A stretch of DNA of 15,710 nt. It comes from Thiotrichales bacterium (GTDB lineage: Bacteria; Pseudomonadota; Gammaproteobacteria; Thiomicrospirales; Thiomicrospiraceae). The stretch spans positions 1-15,710 of the forward strand of contig JALVTA010000227.1 of the NCBI GenBank assembly GCA_027036095.1, read 5' to 3'. Within the stretch, counting starts at the first letter, position 1; each line of letters begins with the position of its first letter. The notes under the pieces are model-generated. The model searched no databases and was not told the DNA's origin. It saw only the letters and a program-made list of their open reading frames with translations. Below are positions 1 to 6,529 of this stretch, one piece after another. Made by a program: the position numbers and the translations under genes.

Positions 1-1695
1 GCCTCCCTGCTGGAGAGCTTTCTGGTGCTGCCGGGGCACCTGCGCCATGCGCTGGCACGGGTCGAACGGGGGCGTGAATCCCCGCTGCGCCAGCGGCTGG
101 AGGCGGCCATCGACCACTTCCGCTTCGTGTGGTTCCGGGCCGTGGTGCGCTGGGCGCTGGCCCATCGGGCGGTGGTGCTGGCCAGCACGCTGGGGCTGAT
201 GATCCTCGCCGTCGGTCTGCTGGCAGGCGGGCGGGTGCCCTTCACTTTCTTCCCTTCGCCGGAGTCCAACAAACTGTACGCCTACATCCAGTTCGTGCCG
301 GGCACGCCGCCGGACGAGGTGGCCCGTTTTGCCCGGCGTGTGGAGCAGGCCGCCCGCGACACCGCCGAACGGCTGGAGCCGGGCATGCTCAAGGTGGCGC
401 TGGTGCGGCTCAACCGCACCCGGGCGGCCACCGGCCCCAACTACGCCACCGTGACGCTGGAGTTTGTCGATTCCGACCGGCGCAGCACCCGCAACAGTAC
501 GTTCATTACCGAATGGCGTCAGGCCATCGGTGCCGAGCCGCCCGGGCTGGATACGCTGATGATCTCCGAGCCGAAGATGGGGCCCTCGGGCGGGGATTTC
601 GAAGTGCAGATGTATGGGGCGCCGCTGGAGAAGCTCAAGGCGGCTTCGCTGGCGCTGCAGCAGGCGCTGGCGCAGCGGCCCGGCGTGCACGCCATCGAGG
701 ATGACCTGCCCTACGGCAAGGTGCAGTGGGTGCTGCACCTGACCCCGGCGGCCCGTGCGCTGGGAGTGACGGCGGACGATCTGGCGCAGCAGGTCTCGGC
801 GGCCTTTGCCAGCCGCATCGTGCAGATTTTCACCCGCGGCGAGGATGAGGTGGAGCTGCGGGTGCAGCTGCCCGAGGCGCAGCGTCAGAAACTGACCAGC
901 TGGCTGAGCATGGAAATCCGCACGCCGCAGGGCTGGGCGCCGCTTGAACAGCTGGCCACGGTGGAGACCCGGCAGGGCTTCGAGGTGCTGCGTCATCTGG
1001 ACGGGCGGCTGGGGGTGACCGTGCGCGCCGAGGTGGATCACACCCGCGCCAACGCCAACCGCATTCTGGCCGACATGCGCGAGACGGTCTTCCCCGAGCT
1101 GGCGCGTGAGTTCGGCGTGAAATTCAGCACGGAAGGTCGGGCGAAGCAGCAGGCGGAGACGCTTGCCGACATGAAGATCGGCCTGTGGGTGGGGCTGGCG
1201 CTCATCTGGATCATCCTCGCCTGGGTGCTGGGCAGCTATGGCTGGCCGCTGCTGGTGATGACGGCCATCCCCTTCGGGCTGATCGGCGCCATCTTCGGCC
1301 ACTGGGTCATGGGTATCGACTTGACCATCCTCTCCCTGTTCGGCTTCTTCGGCCTGGCCGGCATCGTGGTCAACGACTCGATCATCCTGGTCACCTTCTA
1401 CAAGCAGCTGCGCGAGCAGGGCATGGCCGTGCAGCAGGCGCTGGAGGAAGCCTCCGTGCGTCGGGTGCGCGCGGTGCTGCTCACCTCGCTGACCACCATC
1501 GCCGGGCTTTTGCCGCTGCTGTTCGAGAAATCCCTGCAGGCGCAGTTTCTCATTCCCATGGCCACCTCCATCGCCTTCGGACTGATGGCCTCCACCCTGC
1601 TGATCCTGCTGGTGGTGCCGGTGCTGCTCAGCCTCTACGAGCAGATGATGGGTGCTCTTGGGAAAACCGACATAGCTGATACACGCCAACAGTAG
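1..1695 (+). CDS. RND-family efflux permease, C-terminal part (5' truncated by window)
   Basis: The reading frame is open from base 1, so the gene starts upstream of the window; about 564 residues are visible. It begins in the cytoplasmic LLESFLVLPGHL segment typical of HAE-type RND pumps. A transmembrane helix (roughly visible residues 56-77), the second periplasmic porter loop (about 80-390) and a final block of five hydrophobic helices (about 395-548) follow. The conserved GIVVNDSIILV segment begins near residue 454. By family knowledge this is an inner-membrane proton-driven exporter working with a periplasmic adaptor and an outer-membrane channel; neither partner is visible here. The position matching AcrB Lys940 reads Asn by eye, as in many RND subfamilies, so substrate cannot be assigned. 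The last residues, after LLSLYEQM, lie where composition changes and overlap the convergent hydrolase gene, so the native tail may have been replaced. Confidence 0.93.
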   Translation, partial: ASLLESFLVLPGHLRHALARVERGRESPLRQRLEAAIDHFRFVWFRAVVRWALAHRAVVLASTLGLMILAVGLLAGGRVPFTFFPSPESNKLYAYIQFVPGTPPDEVARFARRVEQAARDTAERLEPGMLKVALVRLNRTRAATGPNYATVTLEFVDSDRRSTRNSTFITEWRQAIGAEPPGLDTLMISEPKMGPSGGDFEVQMYGAPLEKLKAASLALQQALAQRPGVHAIEDDLPYGKVQWVLHLTPAARALGVTADDLAQQVSAAFASRIVQIFTRGEDEVELRVQLPEAQRQKLTSWLSMEIRTPQGWAPLEQLATVETRQGFEVLRHLDGRLGVTVRAEVDHTRANANRILADMRETVFPELAREFGVKFSTEGRAKQQAETLADMKIGLWVGLALIWIILAWVLGSYGWPLLVMTAIPFGLIGAIFGHWVMGIDLTILSLFGFFGLAGIVVNDSIILVTFYKQLREQGMAVQQALEEASVRRVRAVLLTSLTTIAGLLPLLFEKSLQAQFLIPMATSIAFGLMASTLLILLVVPVLLSLYEQMMGALGKTDIADTRQQ

Positions 1696-2461
1696 GCCAG
1701 CGATGCCCCACACCCTTTTCCAGAATAAACAGGCTGTCCGGGCGCAGGTTGTTTATTTCGTGTTTTATCTGTAGAACTAACGGCAGAGGGAAAACTCGAT
1801 CGTGATCGCCATAAATAAAGCAGAGGCGTGTGTTTTGGGAGATCTCTGGTAGAGCCTGAACAGGGTTCAGGGACCTTTTGAGAGGAGTGATGTGGTGATA
1901 TCGGGTCCAGGCATCCGTGCTTACATTGCCGGCCACACTGATGACTCGATCAACATCGGCCCGTTTGGCTGCCATGAGCAATACCAAGCCCCCTCCTCCG
2001 GAAAAGCCAATCAGGTCGATACGCTGAGCCCCTGTTTTGTTTTTCAGTTGATCAACGGCATCGTTAAGAGATTTCACTACCTCTGGAGCAAAGCGTGCAT
2101 AGGTCCAGTAACGGTAATGGCACGCTTTTGACGCTATATATTGGCAGGGCCTTGCCAGGTATGCGACATTGTCTGATGGGTCTTGAGTTGCCAGGCGCAG
2201 TGCAACAGGATCGTTAGGTGTAGGGTCGGGGGAAACCGTTCGTGAATTCAGCCATGCGCGGCCGTCGCCTTCAACATAGACATGCAGCGAATGGCCCTGT
2301 GCGTGGGGTTTCAGTTTCGCATAGAGGGTGAAAGGAGGGACTTTCAGACTGAGTGCAGGCCATAGAGTGGCAAGGCTGGGAGTTGAGGTTGTGCGAATCT
2401 TGGAATGAAAACACCCTGGCAAAGCCAGGGTGATGACAAGCGCAAGCAAGAGTTTTTTCAT
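1628..2461 (-). CDS. Lipoprotein alpha/beta hydrolase
   Basis: This encodes 277 residues. The N-terminus is a lipoprotein signal: two Lys, a hydrophobic stretch, then lipobox LPGC with Cys17. Residue +2 is Phe, not Asp, which favours outer-membrane sorting. An alpha/beta hydrolase fold is indicated by EGDG (64-67, probable oxyanion region), nucleophile elbow GFSGG with Ser154, YGDHDRVF (Asp219 or Asp221 as acid) and GHRW with His253. It is therefore probably a serine esterase, lipase or thioesterase anchored in the envelope; the substrate is unknown. The start lies three bases after the autotransporter stop on the same strand, with no good separate ribosome binding site, so the two are likely cotranscribed and translationally coupled. 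The stop falls inside the GC-rich end of the RND gene, so the last residues (about SSARRG) look like read-through into foreign flanking DNA rather than family sequence. Confidence 0.85.
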   Translation of the reverse strand: MKKLLLALVITLALPGCFHSKIRTTSTPSLATLWPALSLKVPPFTLYAKLKPHAQGHSLHVYVEGDGRAWLNSRTVSPDPTPNDPVALRLATQDPSDNVAYLARPCQYIASKACHYRYWTYARFAPEVVKSLNDAVDQLKNKTGAQRIDLIGFSGGGGLVLLMAAKRADVDRVISVAGNVSTDAWTRYHHITPLKRSLNPVQALPEISQNTRLCFIYGDHDRVFPLPLVLQIKHEINNLRPDSLFILEKGVGHRWPTVGVYQLCRFSQEHPSSARRG

Positions 2462-2464
2462 GCC

Positions 2465-5400
2465 TCAGAATGTCCAGTCCAGGCGAGCACCGACTGTCTG
2501 ATCCAAGTTGTCACTGCTGTCTCGATAGCTCACATCATAGCTGAATTTGTAAGTCAGTCCGTCTTTGAGTTGACCTACAAACTGCGCACCAGCCTGATAC
2601 ACGGTCTTGCCGGGTGTTCTACCTGAAACTGTAAAGGCCGGCCCTCCCCCTACGAAAGAAGAGGTAACCGTATTGTCTTCTGCTGAAAAGTCATGGCCAA
2701 CTTGCAGATTGGCCAACAGCTGATTTCCACTTGCCAAAGTGTATTGGAGGTCAGCTCCAATGGCACCAATGGACTGTCTGCTGTGCTGGCTGCGTACATT
2801 CAGGTTAAGGCTGCCCGCACCGGTTTCGGTATAGCTGTCCTGCCATACGGCGCTGTATTGGAAGCTGACTTTTGGTGCTACGGTAAGATCGTCACTGATC
2901 TCCAGTTGATGGGCTGCGGTCAAGCCAGCCGTTATGCCCAGTGCATTATATTTACTTTGCGCGATGGCCCCGGGTACGGGGATTGTACGCTGCCCCTTGT
3001 TGTCGAGCTTGTAGCCTCCCAGTTGCCAGGAGATGTTCAGCTCAGCTTCCCGTATGGGGAAGGTGCCATAGGCGGTCAGGCCATATCCAAATACCTGCTG
3101 GTGATTCAGGTAATCGCCGCTGTCCAAGTTGGTCGTGAACCAGTTAATGGCCACACCGGCCAGGCTTTGCTTCATGGGCTTTTCAAAGCCAAGAATCATC
3201 CCGTCGGTGGTGCCGTTGTACCCGCTCAGCAACCCTTTGCTGCCTTGTGTAGACCAGGTGCGGTAACGCCTTGCCCAGACTGTAAAGGGTTTCTCGGGCA
3301 TCAGGTCACCGGAAGACATACCAGCTGCTGTTCTGCCAGCAATGATTTTGCCTGCGGCCTGCATGGTATTCAATGTGGCGTATGCAGTATCGCTGTTGAA
3401 GCCAGGCAGCAGTTGTGCTGCATCCTTGGCCAGCAGTTGCTTGTCCTGGATTTGGCCCAAGGCTGTAAAAGCCTTCTGCATGTCTGCTGGCAAACCAGGG
3501 GAAGCCAGCAGCTTATCCAGCGTGATTCCCCCCGGAACCAGGCCATCTGCTCCTTCTTCCTTGAACGTGTCGGAAAGCCGTATGCCTTGAATGATATTCA
3601 GGTTCAGTGACTGTCCCGTATTTTCCACACGGAAGTCAAACAGGGCGCTGTTGTCGCTCACATTGGCAAATTGTCCGGTTATGGAGTGCCCCGAATCGGT
3701 GGTAATCACACCTTCAAGCTTTCCTCCAACCGAGAGTTTGTCTTCCTGGGTGACATCTATGCTCAGCTTGCCGTCCAGGCTTACATCACCCTCCTTTACC
3801 TGAATTCGCCCATGGGTCTGGGCATCGGTTACGCGTACGGTAAGCTCCCCATCACTGGCGAGAACAAGGTTGCCTGCAATATGGGCACTTTCGGTCGCAT
3901 CCTCAGTGACAATGAGTTTGCCGTGGTTGACAAACTTGCCTGTGATCAGCTGATTCTGGCCAAGATCGGAAACCGTGACAGTGCCGTAATTGTTCGCATT
4001 ATTCCAATCAATGTAAGCCTGCGGAGTCAGGATGAACTGATCACCTGGCTTAAGAGTGTATTGAGCGCCATTTTCTATAGTGACAGTAGCCCCAGGTGCT
4101 ACTACAGCGCCTTCAAATCTAGACTTGCTTCCCTGAATGAGGATTTCAGTGCTGGGAAGGGTGCTGTTGGCACCATGCGGTCTGATAAAAAGCGCTGCAT
4201 CCCTACCTTGTATGACACCGCTATTTAGAATTTTATCGATTCCATAGGCATTGATTCCCGCATCGCCGCCGATAATGGCCCCGGAATTGATCAATGAGAC
4301 AATTGAGCCGTATGCATTAATGCCATCATTATCTGCAGTGATGGAGCCTTCATTTGTTATGAGGTTGGCACCATTGAGCTCCAAGCCGTTATCTCCAGCC
4401 GTAATTGAACCCGAGTTGCTTATGGAGTCAACTTGGTTTTCGGTATCAAAGCCATCAAACAGGGTTGCTACAATTGTTCCTTTATTTATAAACCTTGAAA
4501 CACTGTCCACATCTATGCCATCGTTATCAGCTGTGATAGATCCTTCATTGTATATGGTGGTAGCACTGCTTGCATGTATGGCATCGTCCTCTTTGGAGGA
4601 AATGCTGCCATAGTTGTATATTTCTCCCAGGGTCCCGGATCCAATAGCGTAATCCCAGTTCGAACTTATTTCACCATTATTGATGACTCTATTAATATTT
4701 CCCGTGGCCTGGATGGCAAGTTCATCTCCTGATATTTTGCCGTTATTGGTAATCTCACCAGTATTTTCTGTATAGATGGCGGTATCTACTGTAGATGTAA
4801 TAGTGCCGCCATTGATAATCTGGTTTATGTTTTTTGCGTATATGGCATTGTTCAGTCCAGATATGGTGCCGCTATTATTTAGCGTATCGATGGTGGCATC
4901 AGCTGCGGCAACCCCTATAAAAGCCTCAAGAGATCCAGAGTTTTCCAGTAGAGTAATACTGCTGGCACTATCTTCAAGGTATATTGCCGCACTTTGGGAT
5001 GAGGACGATCCAGCCCTTATGGTCCCAGAATTTTTTATGGCGGTGTTTGGTGAGCTTGAAAGATCTATGCCGACAGACAAAGTATTGCTAGAGGTGATAT
5101 CGATAAGCCCTTCGTTGGAAAGTGAGGCATTCTCGGTGTTCAGTAGCCAGATGCCGATTGCTGATGAGACTGTGTTTGAATAGTTAACTTGAATTTCACC
5201 CTTATTGGTAAGGGTGGAGAGGTTTCCTGGTTGCGGCGGTGTATTGTTGGCGCCATCATGGTTAACAACCACTGCAATAGGCGTGCTGGTATTCATGATG
5301 GCTTTTACGCCTTGATTTATTGTCAGCGTGGTGTCGCCATTTTCAACTTGACATTGAGCGCTGATGTCGCTGCTGATGACAATGTCACCACTTCCGGGGC

Positions 5401-5497
5401 AGCTGCCGGATGCGGCGTATGTGGTTGGGCATGTACAGACAGCCAAGATGGCGCTCATGATTGTACTGAAGCGGAATGTTACTCTTGCGTTGTTCAT
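2465..5497 (-). CDS. Type V autotransporter with 22-residue-repeat passenger
   Basis: This encodes 1010 residues. A signal peptide (about 1-28, ending TTYA) precedes a mature N-terminus with a Cys33/Cys49 pair that could form a disulfide. Residues 98-429 form the passenger, with fifteen N-x-G-x-[IL] motifs; from residue 186 on they recur every 21-23 residues, as expected for turns of a beta-helix. Residues about 430-640 look like the remaining beta-rich stalk. A helical linker (about 675-722, with AQLLPGF) leads into the C-terminal autotransporter beta-barrel (about 735-1010), which begins near KPFTVWARRYRTW and ends in Phe, as outer-membrane barrels do. The protein should insert in the outer membrane and display the passenger; adhesin-like function is inference, and no protease triad was recognised. 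ATG at 5497 has a weak GATAGG upstream. Codon use and G+C are clearly lower than in the tkt-fba genes, which suggests acquisition. The hydrolase gene follows directly. Confidence 0.93.
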   Translation of the reverse strand: MNNARVTFRFSTIMSAILAVCTCPTTYAASGSCPGSGDIVISSDISAQCQVENGDTTLTINQGVKAIMNTSTPIAVVVNHDGANNTPPQPGNLSTLTNKGEIQVNYSNTVSSAIGIWLLNTENASLSNEGLIDITSSNTLSVGIDLSSSPNTAIKNSGTIRAGSSSSQSAAIYLEDSASSITLLENSGSLEAFIGVAAADATIDTLNNSGTISGLNNAIYAKNINQIINGGTITSTVDTAIYTENTGEITNNGKISGDELAIQATGNINRVINNGEISSNWDYAIGSGTLGEIYNYGSISSKEDDAIHASSATTIYNEGSITADNDGIDVDSVSRFINKGTIVATLFDGFDTENQVDSISNSGSITAGDNGLELNGANLITNEGSITADNDGINAYGSIVSLINSGAIIGGDAGINAYGIDKILNSGVIQGRDAALFIRPHGANSTLPSTEILIQGSKSRFEGAVVAPGATVTIENGAQYTLKPGDQFILTPQAYIDWNNANNYGTVTVSDLGQNQLITGKFVNHGKLIVTEDATESAHIAGNLVLASDGELTVRVTDAQTHGRIQVKEGDVSLDGKLSIDVTQEDKLSVGGKLEGVITTDSGHSITGQFANVSDNSALFDFRVENTGQSLNLNIIQGIRLSDTFKEEGADGLVPGGITLDKLLASPGLPADMQKAFTALGQIQDKQLLAKDAAQLLPGFNSDTAYATLNTMQAAGKIIAGRTAAGMSSGDLMPEKPFTVWARRYRTWSTQGSKGLLSGYNGTTDGMILGFEKPMKQSLAGVAINWFTTNLDSGDYLNHQQVFGYGLTAYGTFPIREAELNISWQLGGYKLDNKGQRTIPVPGAIAQSKYNALGITAGLTAAHQLEISDDLTVAPKVSFQYSAVWQDSYTETGAGSLNLNVRSQHSRQSIGAIGADLQYTLASGNQLLANLQVGHDFSAEDNTVTSSFVGGGPAFTVSGRTPGKTVYQAGAQFVGQLKDGLTYKFSYDVSYRDSSDNLDQTVGARLDWTF
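4211..4942 (-). repeat. Twelve protein-level repeats of 21-23 residues in the autotransporter passenger
   Basis: N-x-G-x-[IL] motifs start at residues 186, 208, 229, 251, 273, 295, 317, 338, 361, 382, 404 and 425. A rough consensus turn is N-x-G-x-I, four or five variable residues, an acidic or Asn residue, [GA]-[ILF], then a polar stretch. Three looser copies precede them at 98, 128 and 156, spaced 28-30. The repeats are conserved as protein only: the DNA copies have drifted at third codon positions. Confidence 0.85.
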
Positions 5498-5699
5498 AAT
5501 GCCTATCTTATGTTTCCAGCTTGTTCCATGTTCCCGGGATAATGTTCGGCGGGAATTCTATTCAAGCCGGGAATGCATGATGTGCAATTTTTTTCGCTAT
5601 GTAAAAGGTGAGAGGGGCTCCTACGCAGCCTTTCTGCCGTGATTATGCATCTTTATTATTCATAAAATTTGTTCATATAAATGTTTTATAGCGTGAGTT
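5498..5699. promoter_or_regulatory. Divergent intergenic region between the autotransporter and fic genes
   Basis: These 202 bases separate two divergent genes and must hold both promoters unless one is silent. The fic side is very AT-rich (13 G+C in 5641-5700). TATAAA at 5676-5681 is the best -10-like hexamer for fic; the -35 match is poor, and the implied leader is only about 11 bases, in keeping with the lack of a clear Shine-Dalgarno site. ATAAAA (5662-5667) and TTTTAT (5684-5689) form an inverted repeat around it, a possible operator. On the minus strand TAGAAT (5555-5560) could be a -10 for the autotransporter, but I see no -35 at proper spacing. No small antitoxin-like gene is evident here. 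Confidence 0.35.
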
Positions 5700-6374
5700 A
5701 TGGGAGCTTATAGACCTCGTCTTACACTTTCAGGTGAGTTGATCTCCTTGCTGGGCAAGGTCGAAAATGCTCTGGGGTCCGGCGGCACGGCCTTGCCGCC
5801 GCTGGGCTTTCAGGAGGTCGGGCGCGGGTTACGGCATCAGGGTGTTTTCAAAGTCTATGCCCTGTTTGATCGCTGGCAGCCCTTGAGTGAGCGTGACTTC
5901 CTGCAGGCGCATGCGGTGATGATGCTTGATGGTGGTGGTGCGGGGCATTATCGAGGAGAGGAGGTGGTGGTGCGGAATGGAGGGAGGGAGAGCATGCTGG
6001 TCGTCCCTGCTTTCAGAGTTCCGTGGCTCATGCGGCAAGTGTTTGAGTGGTTGCGTTCAACCAGTCTGCACCCTTTGCTGGCGGCACTGCTTTTTCATTA
6101 TGAGGTGGCCATGATTCATCCGTTCAGTGATGGTAATGGTCGGATGTGCCGCTTTTGGGTGGCTTTGTTGGGTGATCGCTGGATGCCGCACCCGCTGTGG
6201 CGGGAGCTGGAATGGAGGCTGAAGCTGGACAAACCGCGTTATTACTCCATATTAGAGGGGTGTGCATTGTCTGGTGAATCCACCCCGTTTCTGGTCTATG
6301 TGCTGACATGCCTTCTTGCTGCTTGTGAGGCTGGCCGGTCTTCCGGGCGCAGTGTGTGTGGCCTATCTGATTGA
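5700..6374 (+). CDS. Fic-domain protein (probable AMP-transferase) lacking the inhibitory helix
   Basis: This encodes 224 residues. The catalytic loop at 140-151 reads HPFSDGNGRMCR, a full match to HPFx[DE]GNGRxxR: His140 is the base, Asp144 binds metal, and Asn146, Arg148 and Arg151 hold the nucleotide phosphates. Preceding helix LFHYEVAMI and the target-docking hairpin (about 82-111, GHYR to VPAFRVPWLM) fit the Fic family. Such enzymes usually transfer AMP from ATP to a hydroxyl side chain of a target protein. In the closest family I recall, a segment with [ST]xxxE[GN] sits between the N-terminal helices and the EVxNAxxxY helix. Here that stretch is replaced by about 20 Gly/Pro-rich residues (26-46), and no inhibitory motif is found anywhere. 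An in-frame stop at 5694-5696 fixes the start at 5700 or later; the ribosome binding site is weak. It may be unregulated, regulated in another way, or decayed. Confidence 0.88.
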   Translation: MGAYRPRLTLSGELISLLGKVENALGSGGTALPPLGFQEVGRGLRHQGVFKVYALFDRWQPLSERDFLQAHAVMMLDGGGAGHYRGEEVVVRNGGRESMLVVPAFRVPWLMRQVFEWLRSTSLHPLLAALLFHYEVAMIHPFSDGNGRMCRFWVALLGDRWMPHPLWRELEWRLKLDKPRYYSILEGCALSGESTPFLVYVLTCLLAACEAGRSSGRSVCGLSD

Positions 6375-6529
6375 AATGTGAGGCAAAGCTGGCGGCCTGC
6401 CTTGCAGAATGTGTCCGCATGCGGGAAAATAACCCGCTAATGTCACGATAAAGCCGCTTGATCATTCCCGGCCCGAGTCGTCGGCGGAGCGGCGTCGAAC
6501 CGAATTTTTTGAAAAAGAGGAAGCACGTT
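6375..6529 (+). promoter_or_regulatory. Upstream region of tkt with a small palindrome
   Basis: These 155 bases separate fic from tkt and should hold the promoter of the tkt-led gene set. A perfect inverted repeat, GCGGG (6421-6425) and CCCGC (6433-6437) around AAAATAA, could be a regulator site or a short hairpin. TTGCAG (6402-6407) and GAAAAT (6425-6430) sit 17 bases apart and are a weak promoter-like pair overlapping that palindrome. A T6-G-A5 run (6505-6516) lies just before the ribosome binding site. No firm promoter or terminator can be claimed. Confidence 0.3.
6516..6523 (+). promoter_or_regulatory. Ribosome binding site fixing the tkt start
   Basis: AGAGGAAG lies six bases before ATG 6530. 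It decides for this start over an in-frame upstream codon at 6458, whose extra 24 residues (with a SRRRSG stretch) do not resemble transketolase. Confidence 0.8.

Larger units (their letters stand above)
1650..6430. other. Low-GC accessory block between RND and tkt genes
   Basis: Composition falls at about 1650, inside the end of the RND gene, and recovers near tkt. The block contains the hydrolase, autotransporter and Fic genes, none with a metabolic link to the neighbours. The fic gene is intermediate in composition and could be a separate acquisition. No integrase, transposase, tRNA or convincing terminal repeats are visible, so the mechanism of entry is unknown and both boundaries are approximate. 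Confidence 0.45.

Noticed and set aside
2693..3610. Long plus-strand open frame of 305 codons opposite the autotransporter barrel
   Set aside because: It lies fully antisense to a clear beta-barrel, has no ribosome binding site I trust, and shows no recognisable family pattern.
5189..5642. Small plus-strand frames upstream of fic, considered as a Fic antitoxin
   Set aside because: They mostly overlap the autotransporter signal-peptide region in antisense, have no inhibitory [ST]xxxE[GN] motif, and end well before fic.
5695..6435. Search for direct repeats or attachment sites at both edges of the low-GC block
   Set aside because: By eye no matching repeat of useful length was found at about 1650 and about 6430; a computed repeat search would be needed to exclude short ones.
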